From NCBI RefSeq assembly GCF_040100845.1, contig NZ_JAZHSH010000001.1:1178001-1242000 (forward strand): 64,000 nucleotides of DNA, given 5' to 3'. The position numbers and the translations under genes were made by a program. Positions 8,126-17,105 of the stretch are shown here, piece after piece (positions within the stretch are counted from its first letter, which is position 1; the number at the start of each line of letters is the position of its first letter). This DNA comes from Chengkuizengella sp. SCS-71B (GTDB lineage: Bacteria; Bacillota; Bacilli; Paenibacillales; KCTC-33759). Under the pieces are notes generated by a model. That model worked only from the letters and a program-made list of their open reading frames with translations, did not search any database and had not been told where the DNA came from.

Positions 8126-8803
8126 TTATTCAGCCCATACTCCATACCAAGGACCATATAACAAAGTGTCGAAATCTATACCCATGCCCTCTACAGTCTG
8201 CTGCGATGGTAAAACATTAGCACTTGATGTCAATTTTAATCCATCTGTACGGAAACTAGGAGAGTAATATTCTAAGAAACCTTCTGTTGTTGTAATGTTA
8301 TCTAGTGCTACTACTTCTGGAAAGGCTTTTTGGTATGCTTCTATTACTTCATTAAAAGATTTTTCATTTACTTCTATGCCTAATGTTTCTGCTTGTTTTA
8401 AAAAGCGAATAACTTTAAATTCTTTATAGACTTCGTCAAAAGATTTTCCGTCGGTTTCTATACTTATGTCTAATGAACCTACATATTTTACAAGTTTAGC
8501 CTCCCAAACTTCATCGCTTAATTCATCAATGGATTTTCCATATTTTTCTATCCCTAATGTTTCTGCATCCTTAAAAAGTTGAGCAGCCTGTACTTCTGAA
8601 AGTAATTCATCAAAAGACTTTCCATCGGTTTTTAGGTCTAATGTTCTTGCCTGTTCAAATAATTTTGCTTCTTTAGTTTCCTGAGATATGTAATAAGATT
8701 TTTCACCCCCCGCTAAAGATGCACCCATTAATCCGACTAAACCAAATCCTACAGCTAATGCAGTCATTGTAATAGATTTTTTTAATGACGTTTTTTTAAA
8801 CAT
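8126..8803 (-). CDS. Exported protein with four tandem ~35-residue repeats, unknown function
   Basis: A 225-residue protein with a signal sequence (MFKKTSLKKSITMTALAVGF followed by GLVGLMGASLAGG). The mature part holds about four imperfect repeats of the form (A/E)xLFxxAxTLGI...GKSFDELxxEV, for example LFKDAETLGIEKYGKSIDEL and FLKQAETLGIEVNEKSFNEV. A unique C-terminal 60 residues is rich in Ser, Thr and aromatics. ATG 8803 has GGAGG eight bases upstream. A longer frame to TTG 8872 runs into the structured repeat at 8867-8981 and is rejected. Its upstream region is therefore largely that repeat. Function not recognised. Confidence 0.75.
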   Translation of the reverse strand: MFKKTSLKKSITMTALAVGFGLVGLMGASLAGGEKSYYISQETKEAKLFEQARTLDLKTDGKSFDELLSEVQAAQLFKDAETLGIEKYGKSIDELSDEVWEAKLVKYVGSLDISIETDGKSFDEVYKEFKVIRFLKQAETLGIEVNEKSFNEVIEAYQKAFPEVVALDNITTTEGFLEYYSPSFRTDGLKLTSSANVLPSQQTVEGMGIDFDTLLYGPWYGVWAE

Positions 8804-8866
8804 TTTAAAATCCTCCGTATTTTTCATTTTATTTAAATATCTCTTCTTTTTAAGGCTCATGTATTT

Positions 8867-8981
8867 ATCCAAAAATATTTTGCGTACAGACGCCCACCTC
8901 TCTAGGTGGTATCTTCAAATCAGGTGGAGTAGAGTCTCCATCTGATTTCTCGATGTTTAAGTTTTGCTTAAACGAGTTCAC
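8867..8981 (-). repeat. Structured 115-nt repeat, copy B, next to the TnpB element
   Basis: Same element as 1282-1396, on the minus strand, so it has the same orientation as tnpB and lies on its 3' side. The hairpin arms GTTTAAGC, AATCAGATGGAG and CCACC/GGTGG are conserved with compensating or loop changes. It ends TTTTTGGAT, directly upstream of the exported repeat-protein gene. Confidence 0.85.
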
Positions 8982-9166
8982 TGATTCATCATTAAATTGT
9001 GGGTTCCAATATAGTTCACCGTTGCCAAAACCTTATAAAACTCTATAAAGTCATGTTTATTTCCCTGTTCATCGTGTCCGATTTTGCCATGGCTACTCTC
9101 GTTTGATATAACACATCCAAGGGCGTAAATTCCCATACAACGAATGGTACACATCAACGATATCTT

Positions 9167-10303
9167 TTAAAGTGATATTACGCTGATTTGTTGATAGTTT
9201 GATAGATTCAGACTTGCATTATAGTCTCGATCTATCACCAAACCACATGAATTACATTGGTATGTACGATCTGATAGTTTAAGGTCTTTTTTTACTTCTC
9301 CACAACAACTACATGTCTTAGAAGATGGATACCATTTATCAGCGAGTATTAATTCAATTCCATAAAACTTACATTTGTACTCCATTTGTTTTTTAAACTC
9401 ATGTAAACATTGTTTTGCAATCGCTTTGGATAAATGTTTGTTTTTCATCATGCCTTTAATATTCAAATCTTCCATAACAACTTTAGATGGCTTGGTTTTC
9501 ACGATCTCATTCGTTGTTTGATGCAAATAATTGTTTCTTATATTTGCTAATTTACGGTGTACTAACTTTATTTTCTTTTCGAGTTTTATAATGTTGCATG
9601 TTTTGACGAAACGGTTTCCCTCCTTATTCATTTCATATTTTTTTGATAGGGTGCGTTGCAACCTACGCAACTTCTTTTCCATCTTTTTGATTCTTTTTGT
9701 TTTGTTTATATTTTTAAACGTCATTCCATTACTACATACAGCTAAATCTTTAATACCTACATCAACACCGATAACTTCATCTGTTAATTCAATTTTCGAT
9801 TGTTCTTCTTCCACTCCAACGGATAAATACCAGTACTTTCCGTCAAAACTTACTCTAGGGTTCATGTATTTCACTTCCATCGGAATTTGTTCAGTTGTGT
9901 TAACCCATCCTACCTTTTCGATCAACACTTTCATTGGCTTTACTTTCAACTTTTCCGTGTCATTGTAAAACGATGGTTTACTTTTACGTCTGCTCTTAAA
10001 CTTTGGTTTGTCAGCCAGACCTTTAAAGAAACGTTTATAAGCATTACAAGCATCTTTAACAGCTTGTTTAGCCACGTTATTTGACACTTCATTTAGCCAT
10101 TGCAACTCAGTTTTCTTTAATTGGGTTAGTTCTTTCCTCAACGTACCATCTAAGATAAACTTCCCACCGTTGTTGTAGTTTTCTTCTTGTCTTGCCAATG
10201 TCCAGTTGTAGATGAATCTTGCTGTACCAACGGATTGCCAAAGCTTCTGCTCTTGCTCTTCATTCGGCTTGATTCTAATTTTCTTGGCTAGGATCATCTT
10301 CAA
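9167..10303 (-). CDS. tnpB: RNA-guided nuclease TnpB of an IS607-type element
   Basis: A 378-residue TnpB (OrfB, Cas12 ancestor) that looks intact. It has an N-terminal helical recognition region (AKKIRIKPNEEQEQKLWQ), then RuvC motifs with GVDVGIKDLAV (Asp), VVMEDLNIKGMM (Glu) and a C-terminal CSCCG...CNSCG zinc ribbon followed by VIDRDYNASLNL (Asp). All three catalytic acids are present. Known: TnpB cuts DNA guided by an omega-RNA from the element's 3' end and helps transposon retention. The start overlaps the end of tnpA by 29 bases. The noncoding stretch 8982-9166 downstream, and perhaps copy B beyond it, is where the omega-RNA would lie. Confidence 0.95.
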   Translation of the reverse strand: MKMILAKKIRIKPNEEQEQKLWQSVGTARFIYNWTLARQEENYNNGGKFILDGTLRKELTQLKKTELQWLNEVSNNVAKQAVKDACNAYKRFFKGLADKPKFKSRRKSKPSFYNDTEKLKVKPMKVLIEKVGWVNTTEQIPMEVKYMNPRVSFDGKYWYLSVGVEEEQSKIELTDEVIGVDVGIKDLAVCSNGMTFKNINKTKRIKKMEKKLRRLQRTLSKKYEMNKEGNRFVKTCNIIKLEKKIKLVHRKLANIRNNYLHQTTNEIVKTKPSKVVMEDLNIKGMMKNKHLSKAIAKQCLHEFKKQMEYKCKFYGIELILADKWYPSSKTCSCCGEVKKDLKLSDRTYQCNSCGLVIDRDYNASLNLSNYQQISVISL

Positions 10304-10910
10304 CTAACTCCTTAATCATTTTCTTAGCTTTGTTGGCTCTTTTACCTTGAAGTCTGCAACTAAACACAGTCACAATTTGAATTAAATCCTCAACTAATTC
10401 TTGTTCTTCGGTTTTTTCCGTGTGATCTATAATTTCAATTGTTGTTCCATATTTGTCACATAGATTTTCTATTAATTCAAAACCAAATCGAATTAAACGA
10501 TCTTTATAAAGGATGACTACTTTCTCTACTTCTGAATTCGTAATCTTATCTATGAGTTGATTTAATCCCTTTTTATTGTAGTTAATCCCACTGCCAATAT
10601 CAGAAATGATTTCAAATTGATAACCTTTTGCTAACATATAGGTTCTTACGTTTTCTATCTGTCTTTCAAGATCATCTTTTTGCTTATGGGAGGACACTCT
10701 ACAATAACCTATGACTTTTTTGTTTAATTGCTTTTCTCCTTTAATACCTAAGAAGTGATTAAGTTGTTCTTGAGAATAATATCGATAACCACTAACTGAC
10801 ACGTGATCAGGCTTAAATTTTCCTTGTTTATCCCAATTTCGCAATGTATCCTTTGTTTTTCCAATTAACTTTGCAAATTGGCCTATTGAGTAGTATTTCA
10901 AATCTATCAA
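10275..10910 (-). CDS. tnpA: IS607-type serine recombinase (TnpA)
   Basis: A 211-residue transposase. The N-terminal MerR-like helix-turn-helix is YSIGQFAKLIGKTKDTLRNW. It is followed by a small serine-resolvase domain with the nucleophile in VIGYCRVSSHKQKDDLERQI, and DIGSGINYNKKGL and VVILYKDRLIRFGFEL motifs. A short basic tail completes it. Unlike Tn3 resolvases, the DNA-binding domain precedes the catalytic domain, as in all IS607 TnpA. The frame is uninterrupted and the ribosome site AAGGAG is present, so the element may still be mobile. Confidence 0.95.
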   Translation of the reverse strand: MIDLKYYSIGQFAKLIGKTKDTLRNWDKQGKFKPDHVSVSGYRYYSQEQLNHFLGIKGEKQLNKKVIGYCRVSSHKQKDDLERQIENVRTYMLAKGYQFEIISDIGSGINYNKKGLNQLIDKITNSEVEKVVILYKDRLIRFGFELIENLCDKYGTTIEIIDHTEKTEEQELVEDLIQIVTVFSCRLQGKRANKAKKMIKELVEDDPSQEN

Positions 10911-11296
10911 CTCCTTATCCTAATTATACCAACTATAGTATAAAAAAGATAAAGAGTTTTATAGACTTTCATAATTGTTATTTAACTGTTATTACCCTCC
11001 TACAAACATAATATAATATATTACTTTATAATGCAAGGTATTATTTAATAAAAATACTTTGTGAAAGATAATATGCTTTCTATGGTAAATAGTTTGAGAT
11101 ATCATTATTTCTAAAATGAGAAGTTGAATGGGGAGAGAAATTTGAAACATGAACAAAAGTTATAAAAAGCATTTAAAGTTACAAAATGAATAAACCGCAT
11201 GAAGTCAAATTTATAAACCTTGATTTCATACGGTATTATTTATGCATATTGTGCAATAATTAATTAGTTTTAAACTTATGTCCTAGACTTTGAAAA
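10911..11296. other. Intergenic stretch between the IS element and tcyC
   Basis: No gene seen. It holds the upstream part of tnpA, including the right-hand copy of the short inverted repeat (10953-10963), and an imperfect hairpin at 11195-11233 (CCGCATGAAGTCAA with TTGATTTCATACGG). Read on the minus strand, that hairpin could be a weak terminator for tcyABC. Confidence 0.5.
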
Positions 11297-12031
11297 TTAT
11301 TCAAATACGCTTAAAAATTGTTTGGTACGTTCCTCTTTTGGATGATTAAATATTTGATCTGGATGCCCGCGTTCTACTATATAACCACCGTCTATAAAAA
11401 TAACCTCATCAGCTACATCCTTAGCGAAACGCATTTCATGTGTGACAACTATCATCGTCATTCCTTCATTTGCAAGGTTTTCCATTACTCTTAAAACTTC
11501 ACCCACAAGCTCAGGATCAAGTGCTGAGGTCGGTTCATCAAATAACATCACTTTTGGTTCCATTGCCAAAGCTCGTGCAATCCCAACTCGTTGTTGCTGT
11601 CCACCTGATAATTGAAAAGGATAGTAATCTATTTTATCTGCTAAGCCTACTTTTTGAAGGAGATCTTCAGCCTTTTTTCTTGCTTCAGCATTTGGGATTT
11701 TTTTCACTGTAACTGGTCCTTCCATTACATTTCCTAAAGCGGTCATATGAGGAAATAAGTTATAACTTTGAAATACCATCCCAGTTAAAGAACGAAATTG
11801 TGTCACTGATTTTTTAGAAACAGATCTTGAAAAATCTAAAACATTTCCATCAATTTGTATTTTGCCTTCTGTTGGTGTCTCTAATACGTTTAAACACCTT
11901 AAAAAAGTAGTTTTACCTGATCCAGAAGGACCGATTAGAACCACGATTTTACCTTTCTCTATGTTAAGGTCAATCCCTTTGATTACCTCTAGCTCACCAA
12001 AGTTCTTAACTAAACCGTTTATACTTATCAT
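11297..12031 (-). CDS. tcyC: L-cystine ABC transporter, ATP-binding protein
   Basis: A 244-residue polar-amino-acid ABC ATPase. It has Walker [14 protein letters not shown]-loop [12 protein letters not shown], signature [17 protein letters not shown], Walker [21 protein letters not shown] and switch VVTHEM. It energises import through TcyB with TcyA as the binding protein. ATG 12031 follows GAGGAG. It is the last gene of a three-gene operon, 25 bases after tcyB. The assignment to cystine rests mainly on TcyA. Confidence 0.9.
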   Translation of the reverse strand: MISINGLVKNFGELEVIKGIDLNIEKGKIVVLIGPSGSGKTTFLRCLNVLETPTEGKIQIDGNVLDFSRSVSKKSVTQFRSLTGMVFQSYNLFPHMTALGNVMEGPVTVKKIPNAEARKKAEDLLQKVGLADKIDYYPFQLSGGQQQRVGIARALAMEPKVMLFDEPTSALDPELVGEVLRVMENLANEGMTMIVVTHEMRFAKDVADEVIFIDGGYIVERGHPDQIFNHPKEERTKQFLSVFE

Positions 12032-12056
12032 ATAGTTAACTCCTCAAGATTACTTA

Positions 12057-12752
12057 CTATGAAATATATCTTTCTAATCTATTTTCAATTTTATTTTGCA
12101 ACAGAGACAATATAAAACAAATAACCCAATAAATAATGGCTGCTTCTATATATAATAATAAAAATTCATATTCTTTTGCTGCAATTTGTTGAGCCTTACG
12201 AAACAATTCTGTTACAAGAACTAAAGAGGCTAACGATGTATCTTTAACTAGACTTATGAATGTGTTAGATAATGGCGGAACAGATACCCGGGCTGCTTGT
12301 GGTAAGATGATTCTTTGTAAAGTTTTAGTGTAGGACATTCCAATGGAGTAACCAGCCTCCCATTGTCCTTTAGGAATAGAGAGAATAGAAGCTCTAATAA
12401 TTTCTGAACCGTATGCCCCTACATTTAAAGAAAATCCAATAATGGCCGAAGGAAATGGATCAAGTGTAACTCCAATATTAGGTAATCCATAAAATATAAT
12501 AAATAACTGAACGAGTAAAGGGGTACCTCTTATAATAGAAACATAAATTCTAGATATAGTTTGTAAAAACTTAATTGTAGAAATTCTTGCAACTGCGGAT
12601 AGAACAGCCAAAGTTAATCCAATAATAAATGAAATGATGGTTAATGGAATTGTGTAATACAAAGCTCCCTCTAATAATGGAATTAGGGAGCTTTGTGCTA
12701 AGTCATACAATTCAGTGAATTCCAAATTTATAAACGAATTATTTAGATACAT
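12057..12752 (-). CDS. tcyB: L-cystine ABC transporter, permease
   Basis: A His/Glu/Gln-type amino-acid permease of about 231 residues with five or six membrane spans. The cytoplasmic EAA-like loop is [20 protein letters not shown], with the typical preceding segment [21 protein letters not shown] 12752 (protein [10 protein letters not shown]) lies within the last codons of tcyA, a 14-base overlap suggesting translational coupling. A weak GGTGAAG precedes it, so the exact start is uncertain; TTG 12761 is the alternative. It forms the membrane channel with TcyC. Confidence 0.87.
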   Translation of the reverse strand: MYLNNSFINLEFTELYDLAQSSLIPLLEGALYYTIPLTIISFIIGLTLAVLSAVARISTIKFLQTISRIYVSIIRGTPLLVQLFIIFYGLPNIGVTLDPFPSAIIGFSLNVGAYGSEIIRASILSIPKGQWEAGYSIGMSYTKTLQRIILPQAARVSVPPLSNTFISLVKDTSLASLVLVTELFRKAQQIAAKEYEFLLLYIEAAIIYWVICFILSLLQNKIENRLERYIS

Positions 12753-13569
12753 CTTCACCAAACCATTTCATTGAAATTTCTAAATATGTGCCGTCCTCCA
12801 TCATTTCTTCTATAGCTTTGTTGATGGCTTCTACTAATGTCTCGTTTCCTTTTCTTATCAAAATACCACTCGGTGATTTCTCTTCAATCGTAGGAATGAC
12901 TTTGATGTTTTCCTCACCTTTTTGTGTTATGTAATCCAACACGGTTAGTCGATCATTTATCGTGATATCTACTCTATTTGATTGTATAAGTGATATGGCT
13001 TGTGTAAATCCTTCCACAGGTTCAATAACAGCGCCATATTCTAGAGCTATACTTTCATAGTTACTTGTTAAAGATTGTGCAGAAGTTAGTCCTTTGATAT
13101 CCTCAACACTATTGACAGCATCATTATCTGCTTTTGTTACAATGACAGCAGAAGAAGTAATATAGGGAATTGAAAAATCATACTTTTCTTTACGATCTGC
13201 CCTAATTCCTACTTGATTCGCAATCACATCAAAACGTTTAGCATCTAATCCTGCCATAATACCATCCCATTGTGTTTCTAGAAACTCTGCTTCAACCCCT
13301 AAACGAGCAGCAATTTCACGAGCAATTTCTACGTCAAACCCTGTCAATTGACCACTATCATCATGGAACGTAAATGGCGGATATGTACCCTCAGTACCTA
13401 CTTTTAAAACACCACTTTCTTGAATGTTGGCTAGCAAGTCTGTCTGTTCTTCAGATGGAATTTCATTCTCCTCTGTGGATTCATTATTTTCATCTGACTG
13501 TCCGCAAGCTGTTATTATCATTGCGATAACAATAAGAAAAGATAACGCAATTGTCATTCTTTTTTTCAT
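12739..13569 (-). CDS. tcyA: L-cystine-binding lipoprotein of the TcyABC importer
   Basis: A 276-residue extracellular solute-binding protein (family 3). It has a signal peptide with lipobox ITAC near residue 22, an acidic linker, then the amino-acid binding fold: [68 protein letters not shown]. The ending KWFGEDVSK and the [10 protein letters not shown] block match what I remember of Bacillus subtilis TcyA closely, so cystine is the likely ligand. It starts at ATG 13569 after GGGGGT. The first gene of tcyABC, with an inverted repeat upstream at 13656-13685. Confidence 0.9.
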   Translation of the reverse strand: MKKRMTIALSFLIVIAMIITACGQSDENNESTEENEIPSEEQTDLLANIQESGVLKVGTEGTYPPFTFHDDSGQLTGFDVEIAREIAARLGVEAEFLETQWDGIMAGLDAKRFDVIANQVGIRADRKEKYDFSIPYITSSAVIVTKADNDAVNSVEDIKGLTSAQSLTSNYESIALEYGAVIEPVEGFTQAISLIQSNRVDITINDRLTVLDYITQKGEENIKVIPTIEEKSPSGILIRKGNETLVEAINKAIEEMMEDGTYLEISMKWFGEDVSK

Positions 13570-13655
13570 TTTTTTACCCCCAAATGTTTAAATTGAAATA
13601 GATTTCTGTCACACATCCATTTTATACTAAAAACTTGTTAAGATAGAACAATAAT

Positions 13656-13685
13656 CCAAACCATACTATAACACAGTTGGTTTGG
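13656..13685. promoter_or_regulatory. Inverted repeat upstream of tcyABC, candidate operator
   Basis: CCAAACCA and TGGTTTGG with 14 bases between, about 90 bases upstream of the tcyA start codon. It could be a regulator site or an RNA hairpin. I cannot match it to the CymR consensus with confidence. Confidence 0.4.
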
Positions 13686-13729
13686 AAGTGAAACTTAGTA
13701 ACAAATATGCTGTGGAAATGCATTGCAAC

Positions 13730-13769
13730 AAAAAAGTTACCGAGTTTTAATATTTTCGGTAACTTTTTT
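13730..13769 (-). terminator. Intrinsic terminator downstream of the glycoside-hydrolase-like gene
   Basis: AAAAAGTTACCGA paired with TCGGTAACTTTTTT. T-runs on both strands; it ends the 13803-14996 gene before the tcyABC promoter region. Confidence 0.9.
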
Positions 13770-13802
13770 GTTTCTATACATTATATTGAAAACCTCTGGT
13801 GA

Positions 13803-14996
13803 TTATTGTAAATCATAATTAACGTCTGGTGAGAATCTATTTCCAGCATTCCAAAGTAGGAATTCGTTTACGCCTGAATCATGTAAAGCTCTTATTTGCT
13901 CTTCCACTTCTTTTTTACCATAAGGAATGTATCCTTTAACCCATGTTGCTGTAAAATCTTGAATCCATGGTCGGATCACTGGTTTATATTCCTGAATTTC
14001 CTCAAGTTTTTTATGAGTGTCAATCATTGAACCATAAATGGTTGTGTAAGGAGCAGCATCTGGAACTGTAGAACCAAACCAACCTGTAGAGTAGTGACTT
14101 GGATATACCATGGGACTGATGACATCAACATATTTTGAGATTTTATTAAAATCCTGGCCAATTCCTTCAGCTGCTGGAACTGAAGCTGCATATCCAAAAA
14201 TATCAACAGAAATACGGACACCTAATGGATTAAGCTGTTCACGAGCGTATTTCACAAAATCTGCGACAACATCCGTTCGTGAGATGTCTGTTTGATGATA
14301 GGTTAAAATATCTGCTCTCTTCTCAAAACCTTCAGGAAAACGAACATAATCAAATTGAATTTCTTTAAACCCTAACTTTGCAGCTTCTTTAGCAACTTCA
14401 ACATTGTATTCCCAAACTTCTTGTACATATGGATTTACAAATCCATCTCCCTTTCCATTAAACCAAACAGACCCATTTGTATTTAAAAAAGATAAATCAG
14501 GTCGTTGTTTGGCAAGGACGGAATCTTTAAAAACAACAACTCTTGCAATAGGGTATACATCATGAGCTTCTAATGTAGACATTAAATCATTTACATCTTT
14601 AATAAATGGTTTGGTATTTCCATACTTTACGATTTCAGGATTCTCTGACTTGTATGTAACATATCCGTAATCATCTTTAATATCTACAACAATGGAGTTA
14701 AGTTCTGTTTCGTCCATAAGTTGTAATATGGTGTCAAACTTGCTTCCTCCGTTAGCAGTGTATGCTGTAGAATATACGCCTTTAATGTCAGGAATTCCTT
14801 CTGGTTGGGGGTCTTTCTTTATCCATTCAGCGGTACCAATGTTTTCGTCCTTAGGATAAGTCATTGATTCTTCTTCAACAATTGAATTTCTAAAATGCAT
14901 TGCATTTTCTAACAATTGTGCTACAGATTGATTTTGCTGTGTGTTGTCGTTAACATTTCCCCATAATGTGAATAAAAGTGCAAATATAAGTTCCAT
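13803..14996 (-). CDS. Putative glycoside hydrolase, DUF4015 (TIM-barrel) family
   Basis: A 397-residue protein of the DUF4015 family, predicted to have a (beta/alpha)8 barrel related to alpha-amylases. Family segments are GVYSTAYTANGGSKFDTILQ, SIVVDIKDDYGYVTYKS, GFKEIQFDYVRFPEG (acid-bearing strand) and ISPMVYPSHYS. The N-terminus (MELIFALLFTLWG) is hydrophobic but lacks the usual basic residues, so export is likely but not certain. ATG 14996 follows GGGGGAAG; the ATG 18 bases upstream is inside that stretch. The substrate is unknown. It is a single gene with its own terminator. Confidence 0.82.
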   Translation of the reverse strand: MELIFALLFTLWGNVNDNTQQNQSVAQLLENAMHFRNSIVEEESMTYPKDENIGTAEWIKKDPQPEGIPDIKGVYSTAYTANGGSKFDTILQLMDETELNSIVVDIKDDYGYVTYKSENPEIVKYGNTKPFIKDVNDLMSTLEAHDVYPIARVVVFKDSVLAKQRPDLSFLNTNGSVWFNGKGDGFVNPYVQEVWEYNVEVAKEAAKLGFKEIQFDYVRFPEGFEKRADILTYHQTDISRTDVVADFVKYAREQLNPLGVRISVDIFGYAASVPAAEGIGQDFNKISKYVDVISPMVYPSHYSTGWFGSTVPDAAPYTTIYGSMIDTHKKLEEIQEYKPVIRPWIQDFTATWVKGYIPYGKKEVEEQIRALHDSGVNEFLLWNAGNRFSPDVNYDLQ

Positions 14997-15471
14997 TATC
15001 TTCCCCCAATTCATTGATGTACTAGTATAATTATATGATACTTCTGTGTAATCGAACAGAGTAATTTTTTTGTTTTTTTTCCTTTTTTTAAGATGGTTTT
15101 GACTACGTTTCAGAAATTTCTTTTAAAAGTTTAATTCTTTATTTTATTTGGAAAATTGTAGATAATAAATGTAATTCATCATTTGTATTCTTTTATAAAA
15201 CTGTGATATGATTGTATATATCTAAAAAAGATGATGGCAAGTGTTTCCTTGCTTAAAGGGAAATGCTTTTTTTAATGATAGAAAAGTGTGATTTCTACTC
15301 AAGTCGGCTCATGAATAATCAGAAACATAAAGTAGTAAGTTTGTTTCGGTCCCTAATAGAAGTCGGATTTTGTTAGAGCGCTTCGTCATTTTTTTGGGAT
15401 ATCTAAATGACTTACTGAATTTGTCGGTTATTTATGAAAAAAACGTATTTGCAAAGGAGTTTGAACTAGTT
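14997..15471 (+). other. Intergenic region with the long cshA leader
   Basis: About 470 bases. It holds the divergent promoter areas, an early terminator-like hairpin at 15239-15275, and about 200 bases between that hairpin and cshA with no aptamer I recognise. Frames upstream of TTG 15472 are open but lack helicase similarity and ribosome sites. Confidence 0.5.
15239..15275 (+). terminator. Early terminator-like hairpin in the cshA leader
   Basis: AAGTGTTTCC pairs with GGAAATGCTT (two G-U pairs) and is followed by seven T. It sits about 200 bases before the cshA start codon, so it may end a short leader RNA or act as an attenuator. Confidence 0.55.
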
Positions 15472-17013
15472 TTGACAACATTCAATGATTTCAAGCTTGA
15501 ACGATCAGTCATTCAAGCAATACAAGATTTAGGGTTTGAAGAAGCAACACCAATACAAGCCCAAACTATTCCAGAAGCTTTATCAGGAACGGATTTAATT
15601 GGTCAAGCACAGACTGGAACGGGAAAAACAGCTGCGTTTTCCATACCTTTAATTCAAAAGATTGAAAAAGAAGAGCAAAAAATTGTTTCCCTCATAATGG
15701 CTCCAACCCGTGAACTAGCCATACAGGTTGCTGAGGAAATCAATAAGTTATCCAAGTTCAAGGGCATTCGTTCCTTACCTATTTACGGCGGGCAGGATAT
15801 TGTGAAGCAGATTCGTGCCTTAAAGAAAAAGCCACAAATTATTATCGGTACACCAGGAAGGTTATTAGATCATATTCGTCGAAAAACGATAAAACTAAGT
15901 GATGTTCATACTGTAATTTTAGATGAAGCCGATGAAATGTTAGATATGGGATTTATGGAGGATATTCAATCCATATTAAAATTGGTGCCAGAGGAGCGTC
16001 AAACGATGTTATTCTCTGCAACGATGCCTCCTAACATTAAGAAACTTGCACAGCAATTTTTAACAGATCCAAAACATATATCTGTAGCACCTAAGAAAGT
16101 AAGTTCACCTAACATATCTCAGTATTATATTGAACTTCATGAAAGACAAAAATTTGAAGCTTTAGGTAGATTGCTTGATATGGAATCCCCTGATTTAGCC
16201 ATCGTATTTGGTCGTACGAAGCGACGTGTTGATGAGCTATCAGAAGCTCTTAAAAAAAGAGGTTATCCAGCGGAGGGATTACATGGTGATTTAACACAAA
16301 ATCAACGTGATCAAGTCATGAGAAAGTTCCGTGATGGAAGTATAGATGTATTAGTAGCTACAGATGTAGCTGCTCGTGGATTAGATGTTTCTGGTGTTAG
16401 TCACGTAATAAATTTTGATTTGCCGCAGGATCCAGAAAGTTATGTGCATAGAATTGGTCGTACTGGTCGTGCAGGTAAGGAAGGATCTGCATGGACCTTT
16501 GTAACTCCAAGGGAAACGGATCATCTTCATTTTATTGAAAAAGTGACAAGACATAAAATATTCAAAAAGCCTTTACCTAGCTTCTCTGAAGCACTTGAAG
16601 GTAAACAAAAGATTATGGCTGAGAGATTATTAAATGTGATTCAATCTAAAGAATTTACACAATATAAAGGAATCTCCATCCAGCTTTTAGAGGAATATGA
16701 TTCAGTTGATGTTTTAGCCGCAGCATTTAAACTTCTAACCGGTGATGATAAACAAGAAGTAAGAATTCAATTAACTCCTGAGGAACCAATACGAGGAAAG
16801 AAAAAGAGACAACCATTTAGAAGACGTGTTACAAGTTCAAATAATGGCGGTTCAAAAAGCGGTGGAGGATACAAAAGCAGCGGTTATAAAGGTAACAGTT
16901 ACAAAGGTAGTGGGTATAAAGGCAGCAATGCTAATTCAAAATCATCTCGTTCTGCTCGTTTTAATGAGAAGGGCGATAAAAAACAATATCAAAAAGCAGG
17001 AAAACATATTTAA
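15472..17013 (+). CDS. cshA: DEAD-box RNA helicase CshA
   Basis: A 513-residue cold-shock DEAD-box helicase of the RNA degradosome and ribosome assembly. All motifs are intact: Q motif [19 protein letters not shown], Ia PTRELAIQV, Ib [63 protein letters not shown]. The C-terminal tail of about 90 residues is basic and low-complexity, with [15 protein letters not shown] repeats typical of RNA-binding tails. TTG 15472 (protein begins [11 protein letters not shown]) is preferred, with AAAGGAG about 12 bases upstream; this spacing is long. Longer frames to 15370 add a sequence unlike the family. Confidence 0.93.
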   Translation: MTTFNDFKLERSVIQAIQDLGFEEATPIQAQTIPEALSGTDLIGQAQTGTGKTAAFSIPLIQKIEKEEQKIVSLIMAPTRELAIQVAEEINKLSKFKGIRSLPIYGGQDIVKQIRALKKKPQIIIGTPGRLLDHIRRKTIKLSDVHTVILDEADEMLDMGFMEDIQSILKLVPEERQTMLFSATMPPNIKKLAQQFLTDPKHISVAPKKVSSPNISQYYIELHERQKFEALGRLLDMESPDLAIVFGRTKRRVDELSEALKKRGYPAEGLHGDLTQNQRDQVMRKFRDGSIDVLVATDVAARGLDVSGVSHVINFDLPQDPESYVHRIGRTGRAGKEGSAWTFVTPRETDHLHFIEKVTRHKIFKKPLPSFSEALEGKQKIMAERLLNVIQSKEFTQYKGISIQLLEEYDSVDVLAAAFKLLTGDDKQEVRIQLTPEEPIRGKKKRQPFRRRVTSSNNGGSKSGGGYKSSGYKGNSYKGSGYKGSNANSKSSRSARFNEKGDKKQYQKAGKHI

Positions 17014-17022
17014 ACTAAAATT

Positions 17023-17055
17023 GGCTGTTGAGTTCATACTCAATGGCCTTATTTT
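17023..17055 (+). terminator. Terminator after cshA
   Basis: GGCTGTTGAGT / ACTCAATGGCC around a four-base loop, followed by a T-rich stretch, beginning nine bases after the cshA stop. Confidence 0.65.
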
Positions 17056-17105
17056 GAAGCAAAAATACATAAGGTTGTGATATTGTAGTTAAGGGAGGTA
17101 AGGAT

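Larger units (their letters stand above)
9034..10963 (-). mobile_element. IS607-family element (serine recombinase tnpA + tnpB)
   Basis: The gene pair MerR-like serine recombinase plus TnpB defines the IS607 family. The limits are tentative. An 11-bp inverted match, TATAAAACTCT at 9034-9044 and AGAGTTTTATA at 10953-10963, brackets both genes and may mark the TnpA-binding ends. IS607 elements have no long terminal repeats and make no target duplication, so the edges need comparison with an empty site. If copy B of the structured repeat belongs to the element, its right end is at about 8867. Confidence 0.7.

Noticed and set aside
8804-8872. N-terminal extension of the exported repeat protein up to TTG 8872
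   Set aside because: It begins inside the structured repeat and lacks a ribosome site, while ATG 8803 has GGAGG at eight bases.
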